This document shows, piece by piece, positions 6,543-14,540 of a stretch of 21,280 nucleotides of DNA. The position numbers and the translations under genes were made by a program. The stretch covers positions 1-21,280 of the forward strand of contig JBCDCZ010000041.1 in the NCBI GenBank assembly GCA_039180865.1. The letters run 5' to 3'. Each line of letters begins with the position of its first letter. Positions within the stretch are counted from its first letter, which is position 1. The stretch is from JBCDCU01 sp039180865. GTDB lineage: Bacteria > Pseudomonadota > Alphaproteobacteria > Rhizobiales > JACESI01. A model generated the notes under the pieces. That model was not told the origin of the DNA, did not search any database, and saw nothing but the letters and a program-made list of their open reading frames with translations.

Positions 6543-7976
6543 ATGTCGAACCCTGTGACCTTCTTCAATGAAATGCAGATCGACGAGGATCATGTCCGGG
6601 AACCCTACCAGTCCTATTCTCGGTGGCTGTCGGGGGAGAACCTAAGTGATGTGAGAAAGAAGGCTGCGGAAGCTGAAACATTCTTCCGGCGCACCGGGAT
6701 TACCTTCAACGTTTACGGTAGCGACGAGGCGGATGAACGTCTCATACCTTTTGATGTTGTGCCGCGCATACTCGCAGCACACGAATGGCGCGTTCTGACC
6801 CGCGGCATTGAGCAGCGTGTCCGCGCAATCAACGCATTCCTCCATGATATTTATCATCGCCAAGAAATCGTGCGGGCGGGCCGCATTCCAGTCGAACTGA
6901 TTGCGACGAACGATGCCTTTACACCCCAAATGATCGGTGTTGCCCCACCAGGGGACGTTTACACCCACATTGTTGGAACCGACATCGTGCGGACAGGTGA
7001 AAACGAGTTCTACGTCCTTGAAGATAATGCCCGCACGCCGTCCGGCGTTTCCTACATGCTGGAAAACCGGGAAACCATGCTTCAGATGTTTCCTGAACTC
7101 TTCACGAAAGTGAAGGTTCAAAATGTCAGCCGCTATCCGCAATTGCTGCGTCGTTCGCTTGCCGCAACCGCGCCGCCTGCCGCCAGTGGCAATGGCCATC
7201 CGGTGGTTGCGATCCTGACACCGGGGATCCACAATTCCGCTTATTACGAACACTCTTTTCTTGCCGACCAAATGGGGGCGGACCTCGTTGAAGGCCATGA
7301 CCTGAAACTCGTTGATGGTCGTATTGCCATGCGGACGACCCGAGGCTTCACGCCGATTGATGTTCTTTATCGGCGCGTCGATGACGACTACCTTGATCCG
7401 TTAACCTTCCGTCCCGATTCAATGCTTGGTGTTCCGGGCATAATGGACGTCTACCGCGCTGGCGGAATTACGCTTGCCAATGCACCTGGAACTGGCATTG
7501 CCGACGATAAGGCAATTTACTCCTATATTCCTGATATTGTTGAGTTTTACACTGGCGAAAAGGCGCTTTTAAACAACGTCCCGACCTGGCGGTGTTCGCA
7601 ACCCGATTCACTCGCCTATGTGCTCGACAACCTGGCTGAACTCGTTGTGAAGGAGGTGCATGGTTCGGGCGGTTATGGGATGTTGGTGGGCCCTGCTGCA
7701 TCGAAAAAAGAAATCGCAGCCTTTCGCGACAAGCTTAAGGCGAAGCCTGGCAATTACATCGCCCAGCCAACCCTCGCTCTATCGACGGTGCCAATCCTGA
7801 CGCGGGCCGGTCTCGCACCGCGCCATGTCGACTTAAGACCCTTCGTGCTTGTTTCTCCGCGTGCCATCGAGATCACGCCGGGCGGCCTCACACGGGTGGC
7901 CCTGCGTAAGGGATCCCTGGTTGTTAATTCCAGTCAGGGTGGCGGCACAAAGGATACCTGGGTTCTGGAGGAATAG
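6543..7976 (+). CDS. Circularly permuted ATP-grasp protein (Anbu-associated)
   Basis: A 477-residue protein of the circularly permuted ATP-grasp family (DUF404/DUF407, COG2308). Typical blocks are FNEM near the start, RVRAINAFLHDIYH, HIVGTDIVRTG, YVLEDNARTPSGVSYMLENR, VVKEVHGSGGYGMLVGP (glycine-rich ATP loop), RHVDLRPFVL and the C-terminal NSSQGGGTKDTWVL. ATP-grasp enzymes join a carboxylate to an amine through an acylphosphate; for this family the product is unknown, and an amidoligase role in peptide synthesis has been predicted. It is the first gene of the plus-strand pair with the alpha-E gene three bases away. No good ribosome binding site is close to the ATG, but the family start fits. 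Cytoplasmic, full length. Confidence 0.93.
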   Translation: MSNPVTFFNEMQIDEDHVREPYQSYSRWLSGENLSDVRKKAAEAETFFRRTGITFNVYGSDEADERLIPFDVVPRILAAHEWRVLTRGIEQRVRAINAFLHDIYHRQEIVRAGRIPVELIATNDAFTPQMIGVAPPGDVYTHIVGTDIVRTGENEFYVLEDNARTPSGVSYMLENRETMLQMFPELFTKVKVQNVSRYPQLLRRSLAATAPPAASGNGHPVVAILTPGIHNSAYYEHSFLADQMGADLVEGHDLKLVDGRIAMRTTRGFTPIDVLYRRVDDDYLDPLTFRPDSMLGVPGIMDVYRAGGITLANAPGTGIADDKAIYSYIPDIVEFYTGEKALLNNVPTWRCSQPDSLAYVLDNLAELVVKEVHGSGGYGMLVGPAASKKEIAAFRDKLKAKPGNYIAQPTLALSTVPILTRAGLAPRHVDLRPFVLVSPRAIEITPGGLTRVALRKGSLVVNSSQGGGTKDTWVLEE

Positions 7977-7979
7977 GCC

Positions 7980-8921
7980 ATGCTTGGAAAGAATGCAGGC
8001 GGTTTATTCTGGATGTTCCGCTATCTCGAGCGAAGCGAAAACATGGCACGACTGATCAATGCCGGCTTTCGCATGGCGCTCACCCGCTCATCCTTGGCAA
8101 GCGACGAATGGGCGTCCGTGCTCAAAACCGCCGGGCATGAAGCCGCATACTTCGAACGCTACGATACTGTGGATGCCGCAAAGGTGATCGATTTTCTTTT
8201 GCGGGACAAATCGAACGCAATGAGCGTCCTGTGTGTCACTGAAACGGCCCGCAACAATGCCCGTATGGTGCGAACGGCATTGACCCAGGAAGTTTGGGAA
8301 GCAACCAATGAGTGCTGGATTACCTTAAAGTCGGTCCTGACACGGCCTGTGCGCGAGAAGGATTTGCCCAATGTTCTCGGTATTGTCCGTCAGCAGAGCG
8401 CGCTGGTGCGTGGCGCCCTGCACGGAACAATGTTGAGAAATGACACCTACCAGTTTGCGCGCATGGGAACCTTTGTCGAGCGTGCTGACAATACCGCCCG
8501 TATTCTGGACGTGAAATATTATGTTCTCCTGCCTTCGGTATCCCATGTCGGCACTTCGCTCGATAACGTCCAATGGGAGACCATTCTGCGCTCTGTGTCC
8601 GCGCTCAGGGCGTTCGGGTGGGTGAGTGAAGGTGACATCGGACCGAAGGCAATTGCGAATTTTCTGATCCTCGATCGCCGACTGCCCCGCTCCCTCGCTT
8701 TTTGCTATGAGCAATTGCTGATGCTTACACAGCGTCTTGTCGATGAATATGGCGAGGAAATGCCGTCGCTTGCCATGGTGAAAGCGCAGAACCACAGGCT
8801 CAGCGCCTCCAAGATCGACGATATTTTCGACACGGGCCTGCACGAATTCCTGCAAGGGTTCCTGCGCGAGAACAATGCCTACGCCGTTCAGATCGAACGG
8901 GACTACCGCTTTTACGGTTGA
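7980..8921 (+). CDS. Alpha-E domain protein (DUF403, Anbu-associated)
   Basis: A 313-residue, almost all-helical protein of the alpha-E family (DUF403, COG2307), recognised by the start MLGKNAGGLFWMFRYLERSENMARLI, the block RNNARMVRTALTQEVWEATNECW, and FARMGTFVERADNTARILDVKYYVLLPS. The repeated E-R-A/S-x-N motifs are the family hallmark. Its biochemical role is not known; it almost always goes with the permuted ATP-grasp protein, and probably forms a complex with it. The ATG at 7980 has GGAGGA eight bases upstream, overlapping the end of the ATP-grasp gene, so the two are translated together. The gene ends facing the chemoreceptor gene. Confidence 0.93.
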   Translation: MLGKNAGGLFWMFRYLERSENMARLINAGFRMALTRSSLASDEWASVLKTAGHEAAYFERYDTVDAAKVIDFLLRDKSNAMSVLCVTETARNNARMVRTALTQEVWEATNECWITLKSVLTRPVREKDLPNVLGIVRQQSALVRGALHGTMLRNDTYQFARMGTFVERADNTARILDVKYYVLLPSVSHVGTSLDNVQWETILRSVSALRAFGWVSEGDIGPKAIANFLILDRRLPRSLAFCYEQLLMLTQRLVDEYGEEMPSLAMVKAQNHRLSASKIDDIFDTGLHEFLQGFLRENNAYAVQIERDYRFYG

Positions 8922-8935
8922 GGGCGCAGGTCTTT

Positions 8936-8948
8936 ACCCCTGAGGGGT
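8936..8948. terminator. Short hairpin between convergent alpha-E and chemoreceptor genes
   Basis: ACCCC (8936-8940) pairs with GGGGT (8944-8948) around a TGA loop in the 26-base gap between two convergent stops. The stem is short, and on the minus strand the complement of TCTTT gives only a weak tract. It may act as a shared terminator; low confidence. Confidence 0.3.
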
Positions 8949-10450
8949 CAAGCAGCATGACCCGCGGATTTCATGTCGTCGAGAAATTTGACCGTAAGGG
9001 AATTCATGCGGTCCGTGACATCTGACATTTCGGCTGCAACGCGATTGACTTCCTGGACCATGTGATCCGTTTCAGAAACGGCGCTAACGGCGACCTCAAG
9101 GCCGCTTGAGGCTGCTTGTGTTCCCTGCGCTGACATTTGCGCACTTTGCGAAATTTCTCGTGTCGCAGCGTCTTGCTCGCGGGCGGTGACCGCCAGCGCA
9201 GACGCCATTTCGTCGGCTTCACCCATGATAGAGACGATGTTTTCGATCGCGGAAACCGCCGTCTGGGTCGAGCCCTGGATCGATGATATCTGCTGTGAGA
9301 TTTCGTCGGTTGCCTTAGCCGTCTGGTTGGCAAGGGCCTTAACCTCAGATGCAACCACGGCAAATCCCTTGCCCATTTCACCAGCTCGAGCCGCTTCGAT
9401 GGTGGCATTAAGAGCGAGAAGGTTGGTCTGTTCCGCAATATCCTGAATAAGCGAGACGACCGTACCGATCTTCTCAACGGCTTGTGCCAGTTCGCCAACA
9501 GAACCGCTGGTGTTGCGTGCAACGTTTGAGCCTTTGGTCACAACCTCTTTGGTTGTTGCCACCTGTCGCTCAATCTCGCTGATAGAGGCTGCGAGTTCAT
9601 CCGCTGCGCTGGCGACAGTGCTGACACTGTTAAGGGCGTCACTGGCCGAGCGGGAAACGTCCTCGATCTTGTTTTCTGCCGTGGAGGATGCACCTGAGAG
9701 GCTCCCTGCCACGTCAGACAGTGTTGCCGCTGCCGATCGAACAGCATCCAGTTGACGGCTCACCTCGGCACGGAAGCTTTCGATGAGGTTGGCTGATCTT
9801 GCTTCACCGCTGTCGCGGCTACTCAGCAAGGCTTCGAGGTTATTTGTCGATTGACGGGCATCGTTTTGGGCCGCGTCTGCTGCAGCGCGCGCTTCTTCCG
9901 ATTTCCGCACAGCGCTGTTGAGCCATACCGCAAGGCTGATCAGAAAGCCGGTTTGAATGACAACGATAACAGCATGCAGGACGACTCGTCCGAAATCTGC
10001 ACCATCAGGGAAAACTGCGTAAGGATAGGCGAAATTCAGCGTCAGGTGATGAACAGCAACAATGCCTGAATAGATGAGAATTGCGCGCCAGTCGCACCAG
10101 GTCGCAGCAATTGCGAGAGCAGCAAAGAAATACATGTGCATGTCAATTTGGTATGGCGTGCCAGCGGCCGCCGCGACAAGAACTGCCACGAGACCTGCAA
10201 GCGCAGCCGTTGATAGATGCCGGGTTAGCGCCGCGGTGTTTTCTTTTGCGTATGAGAGGGTCGGTACAGCTGCCAAAATGGAACTTAACCCAATGAAAAT
10301 AAGAAGATTTTTTCCCGTCAACGCAGCTGTAATCGCGATCGCCACGACGTTGACCCACAAAAAAACGATGATGACTTTACCGAGACGCTGCCGGAGATCA
10401 TCAATCCCTTGCAACGAAGACGCCTTATCTGAGGCGGTTATAGTATCCAT
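8948..10450 (-). CDS. Methyl-accepting chemotaxis protein with six-helix membrane sensor
   Basis: A 500-residue chemoreceptor. Residues about 25-178 form six hydrophobic helices with almost no periplasmic domain, and residues 190-500 are the cytoplasmic signalling coiled coil, with the conserved hairpin tip (DIAEQTNLLALNATIEAARAG) and flanking methylation helices. No HAMP domain or PAS domain is evident. The membrane part carries His105 (DMHMYFF), His134-His135 (AVHHLTLNF) and His159 (VLHAVIVV) within or near helices, which could bind a metal or heme; this is inference. The frame is open to 10594; the ATG at 10450 has AGGAG eight bases upstream and removes an implausible leader. It lies 19 bases behind the small membrane-protein gene and probably shares its transcript. 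The pair sits inside the Anbu cluster on the opposite strand. Confidence 0.88.
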   Translation of the reverse strand: MDTITASDKASSLQGIDDLRQRLGKVIIVFLWVNVVAIAITAALTGKNLLIFIGLSSILAAVPTLSYAKENTAALTRHLSTAALAGLVAVLVAAAAGTPYQIDMHMYFFAALAIAATWCDWRAILIYSGIVAVHHLTLNFAYPYAVFPDGADFGRVVLHAVIVVIQTGFLISLAVWLNSAVRKSEEARAAADAAQNDARQSTNNLEALLSSRDSGEARSANLIESFRAEVSRQLDAVRSAAATLSDVAGSLSGASSTAENKIEDVSRSASDALNSVSTVASAADELAASISEIERQVATTKEVVTKGSNVARNTSGSVGELAQAVEKIGTVVSLIQDIAEQTNLLALNATIEAARAGEMGKGFAVVASEVKALANQTAKATDEISQQISSIQGSTQTAVSAIENIVSIMGEADEMASALAVTAREQDAATREISQSAQMSAQGTQAASSGLEVAVSAVSETDHMVQEVNRVAAEMSDVTDRMNSLTVKFLDDMKSAGHAA

Positions 10451-10469
10451 TTTCAATGCTCCTGAACAT

Positions 10470-10802
10470 TCAAACACTGAGCCCGCCGAAACAGGCGACA
10501 TAAAGAGAGCCATCAAGGACAAGCCATGCACCACTTTCGTAGAGTGCGTTGATAAGACCATCCTGATAGCCAAAAGAATTCGCGGCGAGTGCAAACGATG
10601 GGGTTAATCCTTCACCGACAAAGGCCGCTGGGCTATTTGCAATGACATGAAAGGCGGAGTTGGTTTCGAACGGGGACGCAACAACAAGAAGGTAACCGCC
10701 AGGCTTCGGAAGGAGAGCAAGGGCTGCGCTCGCTATGACCGTAAAGGCAATAAAGCCAGCGAGAACGAGCCATTGATTCCCAGAAAGATGTGCGTTTCCC
10801 AC
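10470..10802 (-). CDS. Small membrane-anchored protein of unknown function
   Basis: A 110-residue protein with one hydrophobic N-terminal helix (LVLAGFIAFTVIASAALALL), then KPGGYLLVVASPFE, and a C-terminal half ending in YESGAWLVLDGSLYVAC. The order of anchor, GG-x-LVVASP segment and terminal GAWLVLD block recalls a family of short hypothetical alphaproteobacterial proteins, so the gene is probably real. The start is a GTG at 10802 with only a weak CGGAA-like site before it; no other start is near. It leads directly into the chemoreceptor gene (19 bases), so it may help that receptor. It diverges from the transglutaminase gene across about 200 bases that hold no marked feature. Confidence 0.6.
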   Translation of the reverse strand: MGNAHLSGNQWLVLAGFIAFTVIASAALALLPKPGGYLLVVASPFETNSAFHVIANSPAAFVGEGLTPSFALAANSFGYQDGLINALYESGAWLVLDGSLYVACFGGLSV

Positions 10803-10999
10803 GACAACGGTTCCGATCCGACCTCTACGCTCAGCAAGCTAGTCAGTCAGCCTTAATAAGATGATAATCGAGTCCCGTTTTGCGCCGTCCGAAAGACCAA
10901 ACTTCCGGCTCTTTTCTTTCCCGCCGAGAGCGGTAAGCTCATCGGTGGAAGACAATGAAGTTTTCCTGCAATCGGGCACCGAAATCGGAGGAATGCGCC

Positions 11000-11800
11000 A
11001 TGCGGCTGAACGTGACCCATAAAACAGTCTACCGCTATGACGAACCTGTCGGTTATGCGCTGCAGCAATTGCGGTTGATGCCGAAGAATTCCAACGGACA
11101 GAACGTGCTCTCCTGGTCGACGCGGGTTGAAGGGGGGCGGAAAGAGCTTTCGTACACCGATCAGCATCGCAACCATGTTGAACTCATTAGCGCCGAACCG
11201 GACACCCAACAGATTACCGTCCTGTGCGAGGGTGAGGTTGATCTGACACTTGCCGACGGGGTCGTGGGTAAGCATATCGGGCTCGCACCGCTCTGGTACT
11301 ACATGCGGACAACCCCTTTGACGTCTCCGGGCAGTGCTTTGCGGAAATTTGTCCGTGAGCTGCCGAAATCGGAAGACGGTGATATCGTGGTACTCCACGC
11401 ACTTATGGCGGCGATCGAAGCCCGGGTGAGCTATGAAATCGGGAAAACTCATCCGGGAACGACAGCGGAAGATGCTCTTAATGCCGGGCACGGAGTCTGC
11501 CAGGACCACACCCACATTATGCTGAGTGCCGCCCGGCTCCTTGGATATCCCGCCCGATATGTGAGCGGTTATCTCATGCTCGAAGACAGAGTGGACCAGG
11601 ACGCGAGCCATGCTTGGGCAGAGATCCATGTCGATGCGATTGGCTGGATCGGCTTCGACGTTTCAAACAGTATCTCGCCAGATGAACGCTACATCCGCGT
11701 TGCGACCGGTCTCGACTATACGGACGCAGCGCCTGTTTCAGGAATGCGTTTTGGTTCAAGTGACGAAACTATGGTTGTCAGTGTCCAGGTAGAACAGTAA
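11000..11800 (+). CDS. Transglutaminase-like cysteine peptidase (Anbu-associated)
   Basis: A 266-residue protein of the bacterial transglutaminase-like family (COG1305). The N-terminal beta domain (MRLNVTHKTVYRYDEPV ... LRLMPK) is typical, and the catalytic triad is present: Cys167 in GHGVCQDH, His204 in DASHAWAEIH, Asp220 in GWIGFDVSN. Proteins of this type are thought to act as peptidases or amidases; in Anbu clusters the target is not known. The frame is open from 10955, but the ATG at 11000 has GGAGGA about seven bases upstream and matches the family start. It is followed after 71 bases by the Anbu gene, forming the right half of the Anbu system. Cytoplasmic, complete. Confidence 0.93.
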   Translation: MRLNVTHKTVYRYDEPVGYALQQLRLMPKNSNGQNVLSWSTRVEGGRKELSYTDQHRNHVELISAEPDTQQITVLCEGEVDLTLADGVVGKHIGLAPLWYYMRTTPLTSPGSALRKFVRELPKSEDGDIVVLHALMAAIEARVSYEIGKTHPGTTAEDALNAGHGVCQDHTHIMLSAARLLGYPARYVSGYLMLEDRVDQDASHAWAEIHVDAIGWIGFDVSNSISPDERYIRVATGLDYTDAAPVSGMRFGSSDETMVVSVQVEQ

Positions 11801-11871
11801 CCTCGCGCCCGGCGGTATCAGGGGTTGGGTGACCTGATTCTTGGTGGGATAGAGTAAGCCTGGGGGTAGCC

Positions 11872-12606
11872 ATGACTTATTGCGTTGCGATGCACGTCGA
11901 TCGCGGTCTGATTTTTATGTCAGACACGCGCACGAATGCAGGTATCGACAATGTATCCACGTTCCGCAAAATGCAGACTTGGCAGGTTCCAAACGAACGG
12001 CTGATAACCGTCATGACAGCTGGCAACCTTGCGACGACCCAAGCGGTGCTCAGCCTTCTCGATGAGCGTTCGAAGGCACCGGAAGACAGATGTCCGAACC
12101 TTCTTGAAGCACCCTCCATGTTTCAGGTGGCGCGGTTTGTCGGAAATACGCTACGCGATGTGATCCAGGGTAATCTGTCGGGTGGCAAAGCCAAAAGTGA
12201 ATCGACCTTCGATGCAACTCTGATAGTCGGTGGGCAAATTAAGGGCGGCGAGCCGCGCCTCTTTCTCGTTTATCCTGAAGGCAATTTCATCGAAGCCTCA
12301 AAGGACACGCCATTTTTCCAGATTGGCGAGATGAAATATGGTCGACCGATCCTTGTACGCGCCTACGACAGCGCAATGAGTTTCGAAGATGCGGTCAAGC
12401 TCATGTTGGTGTCGTTCAATTCGACCGTGAAGGCCAATCTTTCCGTCGGACTGCCTTTTGACCTGCAGCTTTATGAAAGTAACAGCTTCGAGGTCTTGTA
12501 TGAAAAACGTATCGAAGAGAGTGACCCCTATTATTCCGAGATCTCCGAAGGATGGGGCAATGCCTTGTCATCGGCTCTGAGAACATTGCCGGATTTCACC
12601 TTTTGA
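11872..12606 (+). CDS. Anbu proteasome-type peptidase
   Basis: A 244-residue N-terminal nucleophile hydrolase of the Anbu (ancestral beta subunit, COG3484) family, a bacterial relative of HslV and the 20S proteasome. The catalytic set is visible: Thr2 directly after the start Met (MTYCVAM), Asp18 in SDTRTNAG, and Lys33 in STFRKM, followed by the TAGNLA-type loop. Published Anbu structures form open helical or ring assemblies, and its natural substrate is unknown. The ATG at 11872 follows GGGGGT. The upstream gap (11801-11871) contains ATCAGG/CCTGAT arms that could form a small hairpin. The gene ends within the probable ureD start, which suggests co-expression with urease. Confidence 0.93.
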   Translation: MTYCVAMHVDRGLIFMSDTRTNAGIDNVSTFRKMQTWQVPNERLITVMTAGNLATTQAVLSLLDERSKAPEDRCPNLLEAPSMFQVARFVGNTLRDVIQGNLSGGKAKSESTFDATLIVGGQIKGGEPRLFLVYPEGNFIEASKDTPFFQIGEMKYGRPILVRAYDSAMSFEDAVKLMLVSFNSTVKANLSVGLPFDLQLYESNSFEVLYEKRIEESDPYYSEISEGWGNALSSALRTLPDFTF

Positions 12607-13505
12607 ATGTCGGTGTCGCCATTGCAGCGCGTCGCGAGGCTCAGCTCCAGAGGACCTTTGGCGCCGGCCGGGTTTCGGCCAAAGCAGGAAGCCGCAGTGT
12701 GGGCGGTCGGCAAAAAAGTGTCGTTGATCGGCTATACCAGGAAGGCGCTGCTCGCATTCGCCTTCCAAAAACCCATGCAGATCATCTTGAAGCCGTTCTG
12801 ATCAACACCGCCGGGGGATTGACTGGAGGTGACCGGTTCACTTGGGATCTCGCGGCAGGCGCCGGGACGAACGTCACAGCTACGACCCAGGCTTGCGAGA
12901 AGATCTACAAAGCTGTGACGGATGCTACCGGACCGCTTCGTTCCACTGCGGCGAAGCTCGAAACACTTATCGAAGTGGGCGAAGACGCGACGTTCAGCTA
13001 TTTGCCGCAGGAGACAATCCTCTTCGACCGAAGCAGCCTTGACCGGACGCTGACTGCACGCCTTGCGGGGCAATCGCGCATATTCGTCCTTGAGGCGGTT
13101 ATGCTTGGCCGTGAGGCGATGGGTGAGACCGTCTCATCCTGTCATTTCACCGACAACTGGCGAATTTTCAGGAATAATCGATTGATCCATGCTGACGCGA
13201 CGCGCCTTGAAGATCCGCCCTTGGGAAACACAGATGCCAATTCTCTACTGGATGGTCATTCTGCATTCGCGTCCCTGGTTTATTGTGGTCCTGAAGATCG
13301 CGACCAACTGGAAGCTGTCGTCTCCAGTTTGCGGCGAAATGTTGGTGTGGCAACACTTGGTATGAGCGCGATGGACAACAAGATTGTCGCTCGATGTCTC
13401 GCGAAAAACGCCTATGAGATGCGCCGGGATTTGATCCCATTTATTGAGGCGAGCAGACGAGAGCTCGGGATCGGAGGCGATCTTCCAAAAGTCTGGAGGC
13501 TTTAG
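12603..13505 (+). CDS. ureD: Urease accessory protein UreD
   Basis: About 300 residues. UreD (UreH) binds apo-urease and recruits UreF and UreG for nickel insertion. The family blocks are clear: AQLQRTFGAGR near the start, LYQEGAARIRLPK, INTAGGLTGGDRF, TTQACEKIYK, FLPQETILFDRS (here SYLPQETILFDRSSL), and the C-terminal lysine/arginine block before PKVWRL. The frame is open from 12552, inside the Anbu gene, but the ATG there lacks a spaced ribosome binding site. The TTG at 12603 overlaps the Anbu TGA (TTGA) and would allow translational coupling; a GTG further in would cut conserved sequence. The start remains uncertain. It is the first gene of the urease operon. Confidence 0.88.
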   Translation: MNVGVAIAARREAQLQRTFGAGRVSAKAGSRSVGGRQKSVVDRLYQEGAARIRLPKTHADHLEAVLINTAGGLTGGDRFTWDLAAGAGTNVTATTQACEKIYKAVTDATGPLRSTAAKLETLIEVGEDATFSYLPQETILFDRSSLDRTLTARLAGQSRIFVLEAVMLGREAMGETVSSCHFTDNWRIFRNNRLIHADATRLEDPPLGNTDANSLLDGHSAFASLVYCGPEDRDQLEAVVSSLRRNVGVATLGMSAMDNKIVARCLAKNAYEMRRDLIPFIEASRRELGIGGDLPKVWRL

Positions 13506-13823
13506 GAAATTACATGAGGTTTTGCAATCGACTAAGGGATAGGCGCGGCTAGGTGATTGCGCCCATTGCCCATCGTCTTCTCACTATGCATTCTGAACCT
13601 CAACATGAAATGCGGCGTGGTTCGCACGCCCGCCAGCCCAAAACAAAGGAATGTGCTTTTGTCCGCAGAAGCCAAGGTTCGAAATCGGCTCCATGGCTCC
13701 ATGGCTCCGTGGGTGTTTGCCGTTGGCGACGCAAAAAGAGCAGCCTTGACGTGGAAACAAAGGCGGAAATCTTAATGATGGCAGATCCGGAAGCGGGCAA
13801 AGGCCAACAGACGAGGCAAGACT
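13506..13823. other. 318-base gap between ureD and ureA
   Basis: No convincing gene. Small open frames here overlap the ureA start or lack ribosome binding sites. The gap contains an octamer tandem repeat (13687-13710) and a weak promoter-like TTGACG at 13746 with TCTTAA about 18 bases later. In most compact urease operons ureD and ureA are close, so an internal promoter for ureA or a decayed gene is possible. Confidence 0.5.
13687..13710. repeat. Octamer tandem repeat, three copies
   Basis: GGCTCCAT occurs twice in a row (13687-13694, 13695-13702), followed by GGCTCCGT (13703-13710). It lies between ureD and ureA and is not part of a called gene. It may be a slippage product with variable copy number. 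Confidence 0.7.
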
Positions 13824-14126
13824 ATGAATCTGACACCCCGTGAAAAAGACAAGCTGTTGATTGCAATGGCGGCGGAAGTCGCGCGGAAACGGCTCAATCG
13901 TGGCGTCAAACTCAACCATCCTGAAGCTGTCGCCCTGATAACCGATTTCGTGGTCGAAGGCGCGCGCGATGGGCGCAGCGTCGCCGATCTCATGGAAGCG
14001 GGCGCTGGTGTTGTGACGCGTAACCAGGTCATGGAAGGCGTTGCCGAGATGATCCATGACATTCAGGTCGAGGCGACGTTCCCTGATGGTGTGAAACTCG
14101 TGACGGTGCATGAACCCATCCGCTGA
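13824..14126 (+). CDS. ureA: Urease gamma subunit
   Basis: A 100-residue protein with the full UreA signature: MNLTPREKDKLLIAMAA at the start, LNHPEAVALI, EGARDGRSVADLM, and the C-terminal EATFPDGVKLVTVHEPI. UreA is the small structural subunit of the nickel urease, which splits urea into ammonia and carbamate. The ATG at 13824 has GAGG about seven bases upstream. UreB follows after 51 bases. Complete, with no unusual residues. Confidence 0.97.
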   Translation: MNLTPREKDKLLIAMAAEVARKRLNRGVKLNHPEAVALITDFVVEGARDGRSVADLMEAGAGVVTRNQVMEGVAEMIHDIQVEATFPDGVKLVTVHEPIR

Positions 14127-14177
14127 TCACGACGAAGGACTGGTGTGAGAGCCCAAACGGAGAAAAGGAAAACATCG

Positions 14178-14483
14178 ATGATTCCAGGAGAGGTCATTAC
14201 CGCGCCGGGCGAAATCACCCTCAATGAAGGTGCCGAGACCGTCACACTTAAGGTAGCCAATTCCGGCGATCGGCCCGTTCAGGTTGGAAGTCACTATCAT
14301 TTTTATGAGACCAATGAAGCGCTTGAATTTCATCGCGAAAAGGCGCGTGGAATGCGCCTTGATATAGCGGCCGGTACGGCCGTTCGCTTTGAACCCGGTC
14401 AGGCACGCGATGTGACACTGGTCCCCCTGTCCGGAAAACGCAGTGTTTTCGGCTTTAATCGCAAAGTCATGGGGCCGGTTTAG
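14178..14483 (+). CDS. ureB: Urease beta subunit
   Basis: A 101-residue protein with the UreB blocks MIPGEVI, VANSGDRPVQVGSHYHF, RLDIAAGTAVRFEPGQ and FGFNRKVMGPV. It packs against UreC near the active-site flap. The frame is open from 14145, but the ATG at 14178 gives the normal family start and has AAGGAA seven bases upstream. The following gene is not ureC but a KpsS-like gene, 57 bases away. Confidence 0.97.
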   Translation: MIPGEVITAPGEITLNEGAETVTLKVANSGDRPVQVGSHYHFYETNEALEFHREKARGMRLDIAAGTAVRFEPGQARDVTLVPLSGKRSVFGFNRKVMGPV

Positions 14484-14540
14484 AGACGCAAAAAGTGAGT
14501 GTGATTCCGTTAGGCGCAGCGATCGAAAGCCACGGCTGAA

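Noticed and set aside
8948..10594. Chemoreceptor with a longer N-terminus
   Set aside because: The frame is open to 10594, but the extra 48 residues overlap the small membrane-protein gene, and AGGAG before the ATG at 10450 fixes the start.
13553..13843. Small open frames between ureD and ureA
   Set aside because: They overlap the ureA start or each other, have no ribosome binding site, and show no recognisable protein character.
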